Of a stretch of DNA of 64,000 bases, positions 17,059-26,110 are shown piece by piece. The position numbers and the translations under genes were made by a program. The notes under the pieces were generated by a model. The model was not told the origin of the DNA. It did not search any database and saw only the letters and a list, made by a program, of their open reading frames with translations. The stretch is from assembly GCA_964639245.1 (NCBI GenBank), contig CAZXCU010000011.1, positions 129,822-193,821 on the forward strand. Reading direction: 5' to 3'. The stretch's first letter is position 1, and each line of letters begins with the position of its first letter. Source of the DNA: SB15 sp964639245. Lineage in GTDB: Bacteria > Chloroflexota > Anaerolineae > Aggregatilineales > J027.

Positions 17059-17982
17059 TTATTCGCGTTCGGAAAGCCAGCGTTCGGCGCTGATCCCCGC
17101 CGCCGCCCCTTGACCAACCGAGGTTGCCACCTGTCGATAGATGGGATCCATAATTTCGCCTGCTGCAAAGACCCCCGGCACATTGGTCATCATATGTTCA
17201 TTGACCACAATATACCCGTCTTTCATGTCCAACTGCCCTGTAAAGACGGAATTATTCGGGTCGTGTCCGATGAAAATGAACACGCCATCGGTGGGCATGG
17301 TAGTGACGGTTTCGGTTTTCAGATTGCGTAACTGTACCTGATTCACCGACCCGTTGCCGTCAATTTTTTCAACAGCGGTGTCCCAGATGAAACTCATTTT
17401 GGGATTGCTAAAGGCGCGGGCTTGTAACAGCGCTCCGGCACGCAGTTCCTCACGGCGGTGAATGACTTTGACCGAATTGGCGAAACGAGTCAGGAAAATG
17501 CCCTCTTCAATGGCGCTGTCTCCACCGCCAACCACGACAATATCTTTGCCACGGAAGAAAAAGCCGTCGCATGTGCCGCAGTAACTCACACCAGCCCCAA
17601 TATAGTCTTCTTCGCCGGGGATACCCAAGCGCCGCGCCGATGCTCCAACGGTAATAATGAGCGCTTCGGCTTCATATTCTTGTCCACTGCTGTCTTTGAC
17701 GTAAAAAGGCGAACCGTTTTTCAGGTTCATTTCGATGACTTCGCTGTACGTGAGGCGTGCGCCAAACCGCTCGGCCTGATTTTTCATGTGGTCAACCAGT
17801 TCAGCACCCGAAACCCCGTTGACAAAACCGGGATAATTTTCAACATCATGCGTCAGGGCAACTTGCCCACCCAGCAAATTTCCCACAAACACCAGCGGAT
17901 TCAAATTGGCACGGGCGGTGTATAACGCGGCAGTTAATCCCGAAGGGCCTGACCCCAGAATGATGACTTTTTCTTTCTGCAT
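17059..17982 (-). CDS. trxB: thioredoxin-disulfide reductase
   Basis: A 307-residue low-molecular-weight thioredoxin reductase. It contains the FAD motif LGSGPSGLTAALYTARA, the redox-active CGTC at residues 135-138, the NADPH motif VVGGGDSAIEEG and the C-terminal FAD segment GVFAAGEIMDP...QGAAAG. The usual GD of that last motif reads GE here, a conservative change. It recycles thioredoxin with NADPH in the cytosol. A hairpin with a T-run follows the gene. Confidence 0.95.
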   Translation of the reverse strand: MQKEKVIILGSGPSGLTAALYTARANLNPLVFVGNLLGGQVALTHDVENYPGFVNGVSGAELVDHMKNQAERFGARLTYSEVIEMNLKNGSPFYVKDSSGQEYEAEALIITVGASARRLGIPGEEDYIGAGVSYCGTCDGFFFRGKDIVVVGGGDSAIEEGIFLTRFANSVKVIHRREELRAGALLQARAFSNPKMSFIWDTAVEKIDGNGSVNQVQLRNLKTETVTTMPTDGVFIFIGHDPNNSVFTGQLDMKDGYIVVNEHMMTNVPGVFAAGEIMDPIYRQVATSVGQGAAAGISAERWLSERE

Positions 17983-18072
17983 CTTGACCTACTTTTGATA
18001 ATTACAAAACTTAGAAGCAAATGAGGGAACGCAACCTTACAAATTGCCCATCAGAAATTTATCAGAAGTTTT

Positions 18073-18321
18073 CTAATCGTCCTCTTGCATTTCCATTTCG
18101 CACTTGATCATGGCGACCAGCGCTTTAAATTCCTCATAACAATCCGGCGAATTGTTCAAATATTGCTGAATCGCGGGGAAACGGACTGCAATATCTTCAC
18201 CACAGGCTGCAAGTTCGGCAATTTTAATCATCTGTAAATCCCATGTCATGCCATCCAGTTCTTCTTCACTGGTTTGACAGATACAGCGCATGAGTTTTTG
18301 AATATGTTGTTCTACGGTCAT
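18073..18321 (-). CDS. small protein downstream of sigma factor, possible anti-sigma-like partner
   Basis: An 82-residue protein starting at ATG 18321 (GAGGGAAG upstream); an in-frame longer version to 18399 would overlap the sigma gene. It has four or five Cys (RCICQ, LAACGED, SPDCYEEF, IKCEM). The pattern FPAIQQYLNNSPDCYEEFKAL resembles the end of zinc-type anti-sigma domains, whose HxxxCxxC motif would here be degenerate (Tyr and Ser replacing His and the first Cys). Its place right after an ECF-like sigma gene supports a partner role. This is an inference; no family was assigned firmly. Confidence 0.6.
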   Translation of the reverse strand: MTVEQHIQKLMRCICQTSEEELDGMTWDLQMIKIAELAACGEDIAVRFPAIQQYLNNSPDCYEEFKALVAMIKCEMEMQEDD

Positions 18322-18388
18322 CGTGCTTCCCTCATCGTGGCCTTCTATTACTTGGATATTGCATGACACCCTATATCTTACGTGATTT

Positions 18389-19048
18389 TTAACGGTCAAA
18401 GAGTCCCATCATGTAATCCACACTCAAGCCCTGTTCCTCAAGGTAGCTTTTGAGCTTTTTACGGGCATCGTGTAAAAGTTTATAAAGCGCGTTACGGTTG
18501 GTATCCATCTGTTCGGCAACGGTATCCATCGGAACTCCCCGCAGCGTAACTGCTTCTAAGGCCATCCGTTGTCGTTCGGTTAGCACCTCCGCAAATCCCT
18601 TGCTGATGATGCTGACCACATCTTCCTGCTCTGTTGCCCGTTCCGGTGAGAGAGGACGCGCATTATTACCCGAAGTCGAAAGCCGCACCATAATTTCACC
18701 TTCGGAGGTCAAATCATCCAGGCTAAAATCCTTATACCGCGCCCGCCGCAGTTCGCTCACCGCCACCCGCGAAGCAATTTTCATTGCCCAAGTGGTGAAT
18801 TGGCTATCCCCGCGAAAAGTATTTAAATTATCCAGCACCCGCAGCACTGCATCTTGAGCAAAATCTTCCGACATTTGCATCAGCACTTCGGGGGGTTGCC
18901 CGATTAAATCGCTGCGTTCGCGGCTCAGGTAATAATAAATCCCCCGTTGCAGGCGTTTTCGCAGCGCTTCAATGGCCTCCTCCTGTACTGATTTATCGGC
19001 AGTTGTGGCTAAATCCGCCAGCCATGTTTCATTTGAGCGCTGTGTCAT
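18389..19048 (-). CDS. ECF-like RNA polymerase sigma factor
   Basis: A 219-residue sigma-70 family protein with regions 2 and 4 only. Region 2 holds EDFAQDAVLRVLDNL, TFRGDSQFTTWAMKIA and RVAVSELRRARY. After an acidic linker, region 4 has LTERQRMALEAV and the helix-turn-helix VAEQMDTNRNALYKLLHDARKKL. It directs RNA polymerase to an unknown regulon. The small Cys-containing gene follows in the same direction and may modulate it. The intergenic region 19049-19194 is shared with the divergent secG. Confidence 0.9.
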   Translation of the reverse strand: MTQRSNETWLADLATTADKSVQEEAIEALRKRLQRGIYYYLSRERSDLIGQPPEVLMQMSEDFAQDAVLRVLDNLNTFRGDSQFTTWAMKIASRVAVSELRRARYKDFSLDDLTSEGEIMVRLSTSGNNARPLSPERATEQEDVVSIISKGFAEVLTERQRMALEAVTLRGVPMDTVAEQMDTNRNALYKLLHDARKKLKSYLEEQGLSVDYMMGLFDR

Positions 19049-19138
19049 CCCATTTCCTTACATCTCTTTGACTCCCGTTAGTCTACTGCAAAACGCGCAC
19101 ATCGGGCAGACGCATTGTACCCGTCGAACAAGCGACAA

Positions 19139-19167
19139 TTTACACTCCGCGTGTCGCATGTTAAAAT
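19139..19167 (+). promoter_or_regulatory. predicted sigma-70-type promoter for secG
   Basis: TTTACA at 19139-19144 and TAAAAT at 19162-19167 are separated by exactly 17 bases, and a TG lies just before the -10. The secG ATG is at 19195 with TGAGGAAA as ribosome site. Confidence 0.55.
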
Positions 19168-19194
19168 TCCGCCCGCAATATTGAGGAAATCGTT

Positions 19195-19422
19195 ATGATT
19201 TTAGAAGATGCTCTCCAAATCATTCAAATCATTCTTTCTATCTCGCTGGTCGCAGTGATTATTTTGCAAGCACGCGGCACCGGCTTAGGAAGTTTGTTTG
19301 GCAGCAGCGATGGGGGAATTACCAAAACCCGTCGTGGCCTGGAAAAAACCCTGTTTCAAATTACCGTTGGCCTGTCCATTGCGTTCATTGCCAACGCGGT
19401 TATCCAACTGCTGATTCAATAA
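19195..19422 (+). CDS. secG: preprotein translocase subunit SecG
   Basis: A 75-residue protein with two membrane helices (residues ~6-25 and ~50-72) flanking the conserved cytoplasmic loop with QARGTGLGSLFGSSDGG. It is the small auxiliary subunit of the SecYEG channel. Length and loop signature are typical. TGAGGAAA lies upstream of the ATG. The binding-protein gene starts one base after its stop. Confidence 0.93.
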   Translation: MILEDALQIIQIILSISLVAVIILQARGTGLGSLFGSSDGGITKTRRGLEKTLFQITVGLSIAFIANAVIQLLIQ

Positions 19423-19423
19423 T

Positions 19424-21100
19424 ATGAAGCTCATCCAGCGCGGGTTGGGGCTGTTTCTCATTCTATGGCTGCTTGCCCCCGCCTTTGCTCAGGCTGTTCC
19501 CACTGTTCAACCAACGGTTGTTCCCGAACTGCGCGAAGGTGTGGTGGGGGAAATCCGCAAACTCAATCCCCTCTTTGCTACCAACAACCCGGTTGACCGC
19601 GATATCACGTCGCTCATTTTTGAAGGGTTGACCAGCATCAACGAATATGGCGAAGTTGTGCCAGACCTTGCCGAGTCATGGCTGATGAGTTCGGATGGGC
19701 TGGAATACATTTTCAAATTGCGCCGTGATGTGTTGTGGCAAGATGGGGTTCCCTTCACCGCTGCAGATGTGGCGTTTACCTTTCGCACGGTGCGCTCGGC
19801 GGATTTTCCCGGTGATGCGACCCTGCGCGATTTCTGGCGCACGGTGGAAATTCAGGTCTTGGATGAATATACCATCCGATTCCGCTTGGTGCAGTCGTTG
19901 GCTTCTTTCCCCGAACAACTCCGTTTAGGGATTGTGCCGATTCATGCGCTGCAAGGTGCGCCGATTGCCACCTTGGACAAACACCCCTTCAATTTATCCC
20001 CGATTGGCACAGGCCCCTATCAACGCGAAGCCTTATATGCCGATAGCGGTATGATTCGGGCGATTAGTTTGCGGGTATCGCCCAATTATCGTTTGCGTCC
20101 CGAAGGCCAGAGCGGATATGCAGTAGACCGTCTGACCTTTTTTACCTATCCCACCCCTGAAGAAGCCATTGCCGCCTATCAGCGGGGCGAAATTAACACG
20201 ATTGGCAATTTACCGCCCCAATCGGTTGAAAATTTACGCAGTGTGGGGAATATCAATGTTCAAACATCGATTGCACCGGCAGTGGGCGTGTTGATTTATA
20301 ACTGGCAGGATGATTCGCTGGCCTATTTCCGTGACCAGCGTTTGCGGTTGGCTTTTGTACACGCCTTAGACCGCTACAGTATGATTACGCGGGGCATGGC
20401 AAATCGGGTAGTTCCCACCGACAGTCCGATTTTGCAAAATTCTTGGGCGTTTAACCCGGAAGCCCGCTACCCGTCTTATAACATGGACGAAGCCCGCCGC
20501 CTGCTGGAATTGGTATCCTTTGAACCTGTTCAGCCAGAATCCGAACCATCCGAAGGGCCGCCTGCCGAAGGCACACAAGAAGCGGTTCCCACGGTTGAAA
20601 TTCGCCGCAATTTCAAAATTCTGGTCATCAACGATCCGGGCATTGCGGGGATTGCCTTTGAAGTTGCCGCGCAGTGGTCGCAGCTTGGCTTTACGGTGGA
20701 TTTAGAGATGGTCGATTATTCGACGCTGCTTTCACGGTTGGACTCCGGTGAATTTGATGTGGCGCTAGTGGAGTTTAACCTTGCTCCACAAGCCGACCCC
20801 GACCAATTTTCGCTGTGGCACGAAAGCCAGATTGAAAACGGTCAAAATTACGGTGGCATGAAAATCAATCGCATCAGCTATTTGCTAGCACAAGCACGAC
20901 GCGATAGTAACGGCTTGCATCGCAAACAATTTTATGATGATTTTCAACGGACGTTTACTTCCAGCGCTCCGGCGATTGTGTTGTATAATCCCCTGTTCGT
21001 TTATGCGACAGACCCGCGTTTGCAAAATGTCCAGCTTGATTTTATCAGCACGTCCAGTGACCGTTTCCGCACCATTCAAGACTGGACGTTTGCTCCTTGA
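19424..21100 (+). CDS. ABC transporter substrate-binding protein (peptide/nickel SBP_bac_5 family)
   Basis: A 558-residue exported solute-binding protein. The signal peptide ends near AFAQA, with no lipobox. Family-5 features include RKLNPLFATNNPVDRDITSLIFEGL-type opening segments, the signature VPDLAESWLMSSDGLEYIF and DVAFTFRTV, and the second-lobe phrase DQRLRLAFVHALDRYSMI. A Pro/Glu-rich insertion occurs near residues 366-390. The family binds oligopeptides, nickel, opines or sugars; ligand cannot be assigned. No cognate permease or ATPase is adjacent, so it may serve a transporter elsewhere. Confidence 0.9.
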   Translation: MKLIQRGLGLFLILWLLAPAFAQAVPTVQPTVVPELREGVVGEIRKLNPLFATNNPVDRDITSLIFEGLTSINEYGEVVPDLAESWLMSSDGLEYIFKLRRDVLWQDGVPFTAADVAFTFRTVRSADFPGDATLRDFWRTVEIQVLDEYTIRFRLVQSLASFPEQLRLGIVPIHALQGAPIATLDKHPFNLSPIGTGPYQREALYADSGMIRAISLRVSPNYRLRPEGQSGYAVDRLTFFTYPTPEEAIAAYQRGEINTIGNLPPQSVENLRSVGNINVQTSIAPAVGVLIYNWQDDSLAYFRDQRLRLAFVHALDRYSMITRGMANRVVPTDSPILQNSWAFNPEARYPSYNMDEARRLLELVSFEPVQPESEPSEGPPAEGTQEAVPTVEIRRNFKILVINDPGIAGIAFEVAAQWSQLGFTVDLEMVDYSTLLSRLDSGEFDVALVEFNLAPQADPDQFSLWHESQIENGQNYGGMKINRISYLLAQARRDSNGLHRKQFYDDFQRTFTSSAPAIVLYNPLFVYATDPRLQNVQLDFISTSSDRFRTIQDWTFAP

Positions 21101-21939
21101 GAGTTTTATTGACGGGTGGTTCTGGAGATTTAGGGCGGGTGCTTGTCCCGCAAATCATCGCAGAGGGCAATACCCCCGTCATTTTTGACCTCCGCCATCC
21201 GTCTTTTGATGCCCCCCATTTTATACAGGGGTCAATCACTGACCGTGACTCCCTTGCCCATGCCTTGCAGAATGTCGCCTGCGTAGTACATATCGCCGCA
21301 TGGCATGGGCTTCATGAAGTTCGCCGTCAGAAAGATGAATTTGATTTCTGGGATGTGAATGTCACCGGAACATTCAATGTTTTTGAACTGGCAGCCCGGG
21401 CCGGTATCCAGAATGTCATTTTTATTTCTAGCACCAGTGTCATGGATACCGACACTTTTTACGGGCAAACCAAAATTTTAGGCGAACAGGTTGCCACGCT
21501 GTATGCCGAACGGCATGGCTTGAATGTGATTACCTTGCGTCCGCGTGCGTTTATCCCTCACTGGAACACTGAAGTTTATTCGTCCTTCGTTGAATGGGCA
21601 AAATGGTTCTGGGACGGGGCAGTCCACATTGACGATGTGGCGCAAGCGGTGATGAAAAGCCTGAAGCTCATCACCACCACCCGCCTGCCGCACCCGCTCA
21701 TTTTGACGGTGGACGGTGCGTATGAATACACTGATACCGATTTAGCGGCATGGGATGAGAGTGGCGCAACCTTCAAAAAATATTACGCGGACTATGAGGA
21801 ATTAGCGTTGCAATATGGCCTTGACCCCACCGCTAAACCGACCCGCCTTGATATTTCTGAGACCCAGCACTGGCTGGGTTATCAGCCAACCTACAGCCTG
21901 AAAAATCTCCTTGAAGAACTTAAAGCCCTACACTCCTAA
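21097..21939 (+). CDS. NAD-dependent epimerase/dehydratase family protein (extended SDR)
   Basis: A 280-residue Rossmann protein with LTGGSGDLGRVLVP (cofactor glycine motif), the middle segment VVHIAAWHG and the catalytic FYGQTKILGEQ (Tyr-xxx-Lys). It probably acts on a nucleotide sugar or related substrate. The start is TTG at 21097, overlapping the preceding TGA (TTGA). Its last 20 bases overlap the convergent pseudouridine synthase gene. Confidence 0.87.
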   Translation: MRVLLTGGSGDLGRVLVPQIIAEGNTPVIFDLRHPSFDAPHFIQGSITDRDSLAHALQNVACVVHIAAWHGLHEVRRQKDEFDFWDVNVTGTFNVFELAARAGIQNVIFISSTSVMDTDTFYGQTKILGEQVATLYAERHGLNVITLRPRAFIPHWNTEVYSSFVEWAKWFWDGAVHIDDVAQAVMKSLKLITTTRLPHPLILTVDGAYEYTDTDLAAWDESGATFKKYYADYEELALQYGLDPTAKPTRLDISETQHWLGYQPTYSLKNLLEELKALHS

Positions 21940-22507
21940 ACAACGATTTCTGCTCCTCAGCAGTCAAATACGCCCATTCTCCCGGCGCTAAATCGTGCAG
22001 CGTAATTTCCCCAATTTTAATTCGCACCAACCGCAGGGTGGGATGGCCTACCGCCGCCGTCATCCGTCGCACCTGCCGATTTTTCCCTTCTGTCAACGTC
22101 ATTTCAAGCCATGCCGTCGGAATCTGTTTGCGTTCTCGAATCGGCGGTACACGCGGCGGGAGCGTTGGTTCATCGTCCAACAGACGGATTTTCGCCGAGC
22201 GGGTCGTATACCCCTGAATTTCTACCCCCTTGCGTAAGTTTTCTAAGGCGGTTTCATCGGGGATTTTTTCGACTTGTGCCAGATAGGTGCGCGGGTGAGC
22301 AAATTGCGGTTCGGTCAGGCGCGTTTTCAGAGCAGCATGGTTGGTCAAAATCAACAAGCCTTCGCTGTCCATATCCAAGCGTCCTGCTGCGTAAACCTCC
22401 GGCACATCAATATAATCCGCCAGTGTGGGACGACCTTCCGAATCAGTAAATTTGGTCAGCACATTAAACGGCTTAAAAAAACGAAGGATAACGATTTTCT
22501 GAGCCAT
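21920..22507 (-). CDS. 23S rRNA pseudouridine synthase of the RsuA/RluE family
   Basis: A 195-residue protein from ATG 22507; GTG 22519 would add four residues. It lacks the S4 domain and begins directly with the catalytic domain: FFKPFNVLTKF, GRLDMDSEGLLILTN (catalytic Asp in GRLD), and the C-terminal TLTEGKNRQVRRM. This layout is closest to RluE, which modifies a uridine in 23S rRNA. The exact target is not provable here. AGAGGT lies upstream of the ATG. Confidence 0.88.
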   Translation of the reverse strand: MAQKIVILRFFKPFNVLTKFTDSEGRPTLADYIDVPEVYAAGRLDMDSEGLLILTNHAALKTRLTEPQFAHPRTYLAQVEKIPDETALENLRKGVEIQGYTTRSAKIRLLDDEPTLPPRVPPIRERKQIPTAWLEMTLTEGKNRQVRRMTAAVGHPTLRLVRIKIGEITLHDLAPGEWAYLTAEEQKSLFRSVGL

Positions 22508-22555
22508 GCGGCTTCGCACCTCTGATATAATGAGAGTCAGAAAGGTAGGGATAGT

Positions 22556-23350
22556 ATGCCACAGGATGTACGACCTTCTCCATTGGCAGGGCGCTGGTAT
22601 CCCGCCGATTCTGGCAAACTTCGTGCCGATTTAACCCGTTATCTAGGAACACCTACCGATTCGCCGCATGAAAAAATTCGCGGGTTGCTTTCTCCCCATG
22701 CGGGACTCCTATTCTGGGGAGAAGTCGGCGCAAAAGGCTATGCCCATCTTGCACATCACCACTATGACTACGTAGTCGTGATTGGCCCGTCCCATTATCC
22801 TACTGATTTTCCGATTCTCACCACCGGACACGATGCCTATGCAACCTCTTTAGGGATCGTCCCTATCGCAAAAGAGATTCTCCAACAACTGGGTAAGCAA
22901 GTTACCCCGATTCGTAACGATCCCGAACATGCGATTGAAATGACACTGCCATTTTTACAGCATATTCTCGGCGAATTTCAACTGCTTCCACTGGTCATGC
23001 GCGACCAGCGCTATGAAACATCACAAAGGCTGGCAAACACTCTTGTAGAAATTTTACAGGGGAAAAATGTGTTGTATGTTGCCAGTTCGGATTTATCACA
23101 CTTTTACCCGCAAAAAATCGCTCATCAGCTTGATTCGCATACCCTGAACACGATGAGCAGCTATCGAGCCGACAGTGTAATCCATCTTCAGGATGATGGG
23201 ATTGTTCATGCCTGTGGTTATGGGGCAATAGCAGCAGTCATGCTGGCAACTGGTGGGCAAAAGGCGATTCAAACTGCATATGGTACCTCCGGCGATGCCA
23301 CAGGCGACTATGCGCGGGTTGTCGGTTATGGGAGCATGATTTTTATTTGA
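22556..23350 (+). CDS. amrB: AmmeMemoRadiSam system protein B (MEMO1 family)
   Basis: A 264-residue MEMO-family protein related to extradiol dioxygenases. It starts DVRPSPLAGRWYPADS and has LLSPHAGLLFWG, VIGPSHYPTDFP and later SDLSHFYP, the conserved His-bearing segments. In many prokaryotes it occurs with an AMMECR1 protein and a radical SAM enzyme; neither is present here. The biochemical role of the bacterial protein is not settled. It directly precedes priA with a one-base TGATG overlap. Confidence 0.9.
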   Translation: MPQDVRPSPLAGRWYPADSGKLRADLTRYLGTPTDSPHEKIRGLLSPHAGLLFWGEVGAKGYAHLAHHHYDYVVVIGPSHYPTDFPILTTGHDAYATSLGIVPIAKEILQQLGKQVTPIRNDPEHAIEMTLPFLQHILGEFQLLPLVMRDQRYETSQRLANTLVEILQGKNVLYVASSDLSHFYPQKIAHQLDSHTLNTMSSYRADSVIHLQDDGIVHACGYGAIAAVMLATGGQKAIQTAYGTSGDATGDYARVVGYGSMIFI

Positions 23351-26052
23351 TGTACGCTGATGTTGCTGTGAATCGGGCGGTTGCCGCCACCTTTACCTAT
23401 CACATTCCCGATACGCTGGCGGGCAAACTGCAACCCGGACATCTGGTGCGGGTCTCGTTTCGCACTGCCCAAGAATCGGCGGTGGTGATTCGCCTGCATA
23501 ATGATGTTCCCCATTTTGAAACCAAAGATATTCTCGGCTTGCTTGACCCGCAACCTGTCATGACAGAAAATCAGATTGAACTTGCCTTCTGGTTGATGGA
23601 AACCACCCACACCCCGATAGGCCACTGTTTATGGCTCATGCTCCCGCCGGGACTTGCCCCCAAAGGCGATTCTCGATTTCGCTTGCTGGATGAGAACGCG
23701 GAGGGCAGTTCTAACGCCGAAAAATTCATTATCGGGTTGCTTCGGCGACGCGGTGAACTCAAAAGCAGGCAAATCGAAGTTGCCTCTCCCCTTAAAACGT
23801 GGCGCAGCGCTGCCAAAAAATTAATCGAGCAAGGCATTATTGAGGAACAGGCAATTTTTTCTGTCTCGCGGGTCAAACCCAAAACAGTTCGTACCGCCCG
23901 TTTGAATATCCCACCTGAAAAAATCGATTCGGTGGCACTGCGTTTAGGCCGCGATTCTAAACCTGCCGATGTTTTAGAGGTGTTGTGGGTCAGCCTGCTG
24001 CCCGAAATGCCCATCGAAATCGTACTTGAACGCTCCGGTTGCAAACGCCCCGTCTTAACCGAACTTGAAAAACAGGGTGCTGTTGGAATCAACAAACAGG
24101 CCAAAACCGTCCGGCTTTTGTTGGATGACAAGACTGTTTATGAGCGTATTTTGGAGCTTCGCCATGCCCATCCCGAACTGGCGATTTTAAAATTTCTTGC
24201 CAGAGCCGGACGCGATGTTTCTGCCCCTCAAATTTATGCCAAAACAGGCGCAACACTGGTGCATTTAACCCGCTTGCAAGAAGATGAGTGGATTACCCTG
24301 AGTGAGTCTGAAATCTGGCGGGAAGCGGTTGCCGACGAAATCCCCGATACTGCTCCTTCCTTAACCCCCGAACAGCAGGCAGTCTGGCAGCCGATTGAGT
24401 CTTATTTAGACAAAGGGGGCGAAAAAGGCGTTTTTCTGGTTCATGGGGTTACAGGGTCAGGCAAGACCGAAGTCTATATGCAGGCGGTGGAAAAAATCCT
24501 CGCGCAAGGACGGCAGGCGATTATCCTTGTGCCAGAAATTGCCCTCACCGCACAGGTGATTCGCCGTTTTGTTAGTCGCTTTCCCGGCAAGGTCGGATTG
24601 GTTCATAGCCAACTTTCGCCCGGTGAACGGTATGACACATGGCGACGGGCGCGAATGGGCAATTTGCCCATCATTATCGGGGCGCGTTCGGCCTTATTTA
24701 CCCCGTTGCCTGATGTTGGACTCATCGTTCTGGACGAAGAACACGACGACAGTTACAAACAATCGCCCCCCGTTGACCCGCCTTATTACCATGCGCGTGC
24801 AACCGCTATGGAATACATGCGGCTCAATAGCGGAACGGTCATTTTGGGCAGCGCCACACCCGATATAAACTCCTATTTCAAAGCGAAATTAGGTGATTAC
24901 CGCCTGCTGGAAATGCCCAAACGAGTTTTAGCCCATCGGCAAAAAATCGTCCTTGAATCCCGCCAGCTACATTTGCCCGAACCCCATCTCGATACGATTC
25001 GGGGAACAGAGGCTGCTGAACTGCCTTTACCGCCGGTTCATGTGGTGGATATGCGCCACGAACTCAAAACCGGCAATACCAGCGTGTTTAGCCGCCGTCT
25101 GCGCGAAGATTTACACCACGTCCTCAGCGCCGGACACCAAGCCATCCTCTTTTTGAATCGGCGTGGCACAGCCACTTATGTTTTTTGCCGTGACTGCGGC
25201 TATATCGCCAAATGTCCCAATTGCGATACTCCGCTGACCTATCATGGGTCTGCCGAACGTCTCTCCTGCCATCACTGTGGGGCGATTGAACCGAATCCTC
25301 GCAGTTGTCCGCAGTGTCACAGCCGACGGATTAAATATCTGGGGCAAGGAACAGAGCAAATCGAGCAAATTTTAAAGGCAGAATTTCCCGAAGCGCGTGT
25401 CCAGCGTTGGGATCAAGACTCCGCCGCGCAAAAGGGAGCGCACCAGCAGATTTTTAATGATTTTCTAAGCCACAAAACCAATGTCTTGGTCGGAACACAG
25501 ATGATTGCTAAAGGGCTGGATTTACCGCGTGTCACCCTTGTTGGCATTATTTCAGGGGACACAGCGCTTGGCTTACCCGATTATCGCGCCAATGAACGGA
25601 CATTCCAGCTTTTAACGCAAGTGGCGGGGCGGGCAGGCCGCAGTATCTTGGGCGGGCATGTCATTTTGCAAACCTACCAGCCCGACCATTACGCGATTCA
25701 AGCTGCGGCGAACCACGATTTTAAGACCTTTTACCAGCGCGATATTGAATACCGCCGGGCGTTGCGCTGGCCTCCCTTTGTACGTCTAGCGCGGGTGTTG
25801 GTTCAGAATCGTATTCCCGAAGAAGCCAAAGCGGCGGCTGAACTCATCGCCAACCGTCTCAAGCATCGCATCGAAGATTTCCAGATGACCGCCACCGAGT
25901 TGGTGGGGCCTGTCCCCTGTTTTTTTGGGCGGATTGACAACATCTATCGCTGGCATGTCTTGGTGCGTACCCAGAATCCGCTGGATTTGTTCAAAGATTT
26001 TGAACTTGGCACCGGCTGTATTCTGGACATCGACCCTGTAGATATTTTGTAA
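23350..26052 (+). CDS. priA: primosomal protein N' (replication restart helicase PriA)
   Basis: A 900-residue superfamily-2 helicase that reloads the replisome at stalled forks. It has an N-terminal 3'-DNA-binding domain, a winged-helix region, Walker A GVTGSGKTEVYM (about residue 370), LVPEIALTAQ, DEEHDDSYKQ, GSATPD, two zinc clusters (CRDCGYIAKCPNCD, then CHHCG and CPQCHS) and VAGRAGR. Length is somewhat above average because of the N-terminal half. The ATG at 23350 overlaps the previous stop; TTG 23347 is one codon earlier. Confidence 0.96.
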   Translation: MYADVAVNRAVAATFTYHIPDTLAGKLQPGHLVRVSFRTAQESAVVIRLHNDVPHFETKDILGLLDPQPVMTENQIELAFWLMETTHTPIGHCLWLMLPPGLAPKGDSRFRLLDENAEGSSNAEKFIIGLLRRRGELKSRQIEVASPLKTWRSAAKKLIEQGIIEEQAIFSVSRVKPKTVRTARLNIPPEKIDSVALRLGRDSKPADVLEVLWVSLLPEMPIEIVLERSGCKRPVLTELEKQGAVGINKQAKTVRLLLDDKTVYERILELRHAHPELAILKFLARAGRDVSAPQIYAKTGATLVHLTRLQEDEWITLSESEIWREAVADEIPDTAPSLTPEQQAVWQPIESYLDKGGEKGVFLVHGVTGSGKTEVYMQAVEKILAQGRQAIILVPEIALTAQVIRRFVSRFPGKVGLVHSQLSPGERYDTWRRARMGNLPIIIGARSALFTPLPDVGLIVLDEEHDDSYKQSPPVDPPYYHARATAMEYMRLNSGTVILGSATPDINSYFKAKLGDYRLLEMPKRVLAHRQKIVLESRQLHLPEPHLDTIRGTEAAELPLPPVHVVDMRHELKTGNTSVFSRRLREDLHHVLSAGHQAILFLNRRGTATYVFCRDCGYIAKCPNCDTPLTYHGSAERLSCHHCGAIEPNPRSCPQCHSRRIKYLGQGTEQIEQILKAEFPEARVQRWDQDSAAQKGAHQQIFNDFLSHKTNVLVGTQMIAKGLDLPRVTLVGIISGDTALGLPDYRANERTFQLLTQVAGRAGRSILGGHVILQTYQPDHYAIQAAANHDFKTFYQRDIEYRRALRWPPFVRLARVLVQNRIPEEAKAAAELIANRLKHRIEDFQMTATELVGPVPCFFGRIDNIYRWHVLVRTQNPLDLFKDFELGTGCILDIDPVDIL

Positions 26053-26110
26053 ATTTACCTATTCGTCAAAAAACCGATATAATCCCGTTTGGTTATTGAG
26101 GGAGTGCGTC

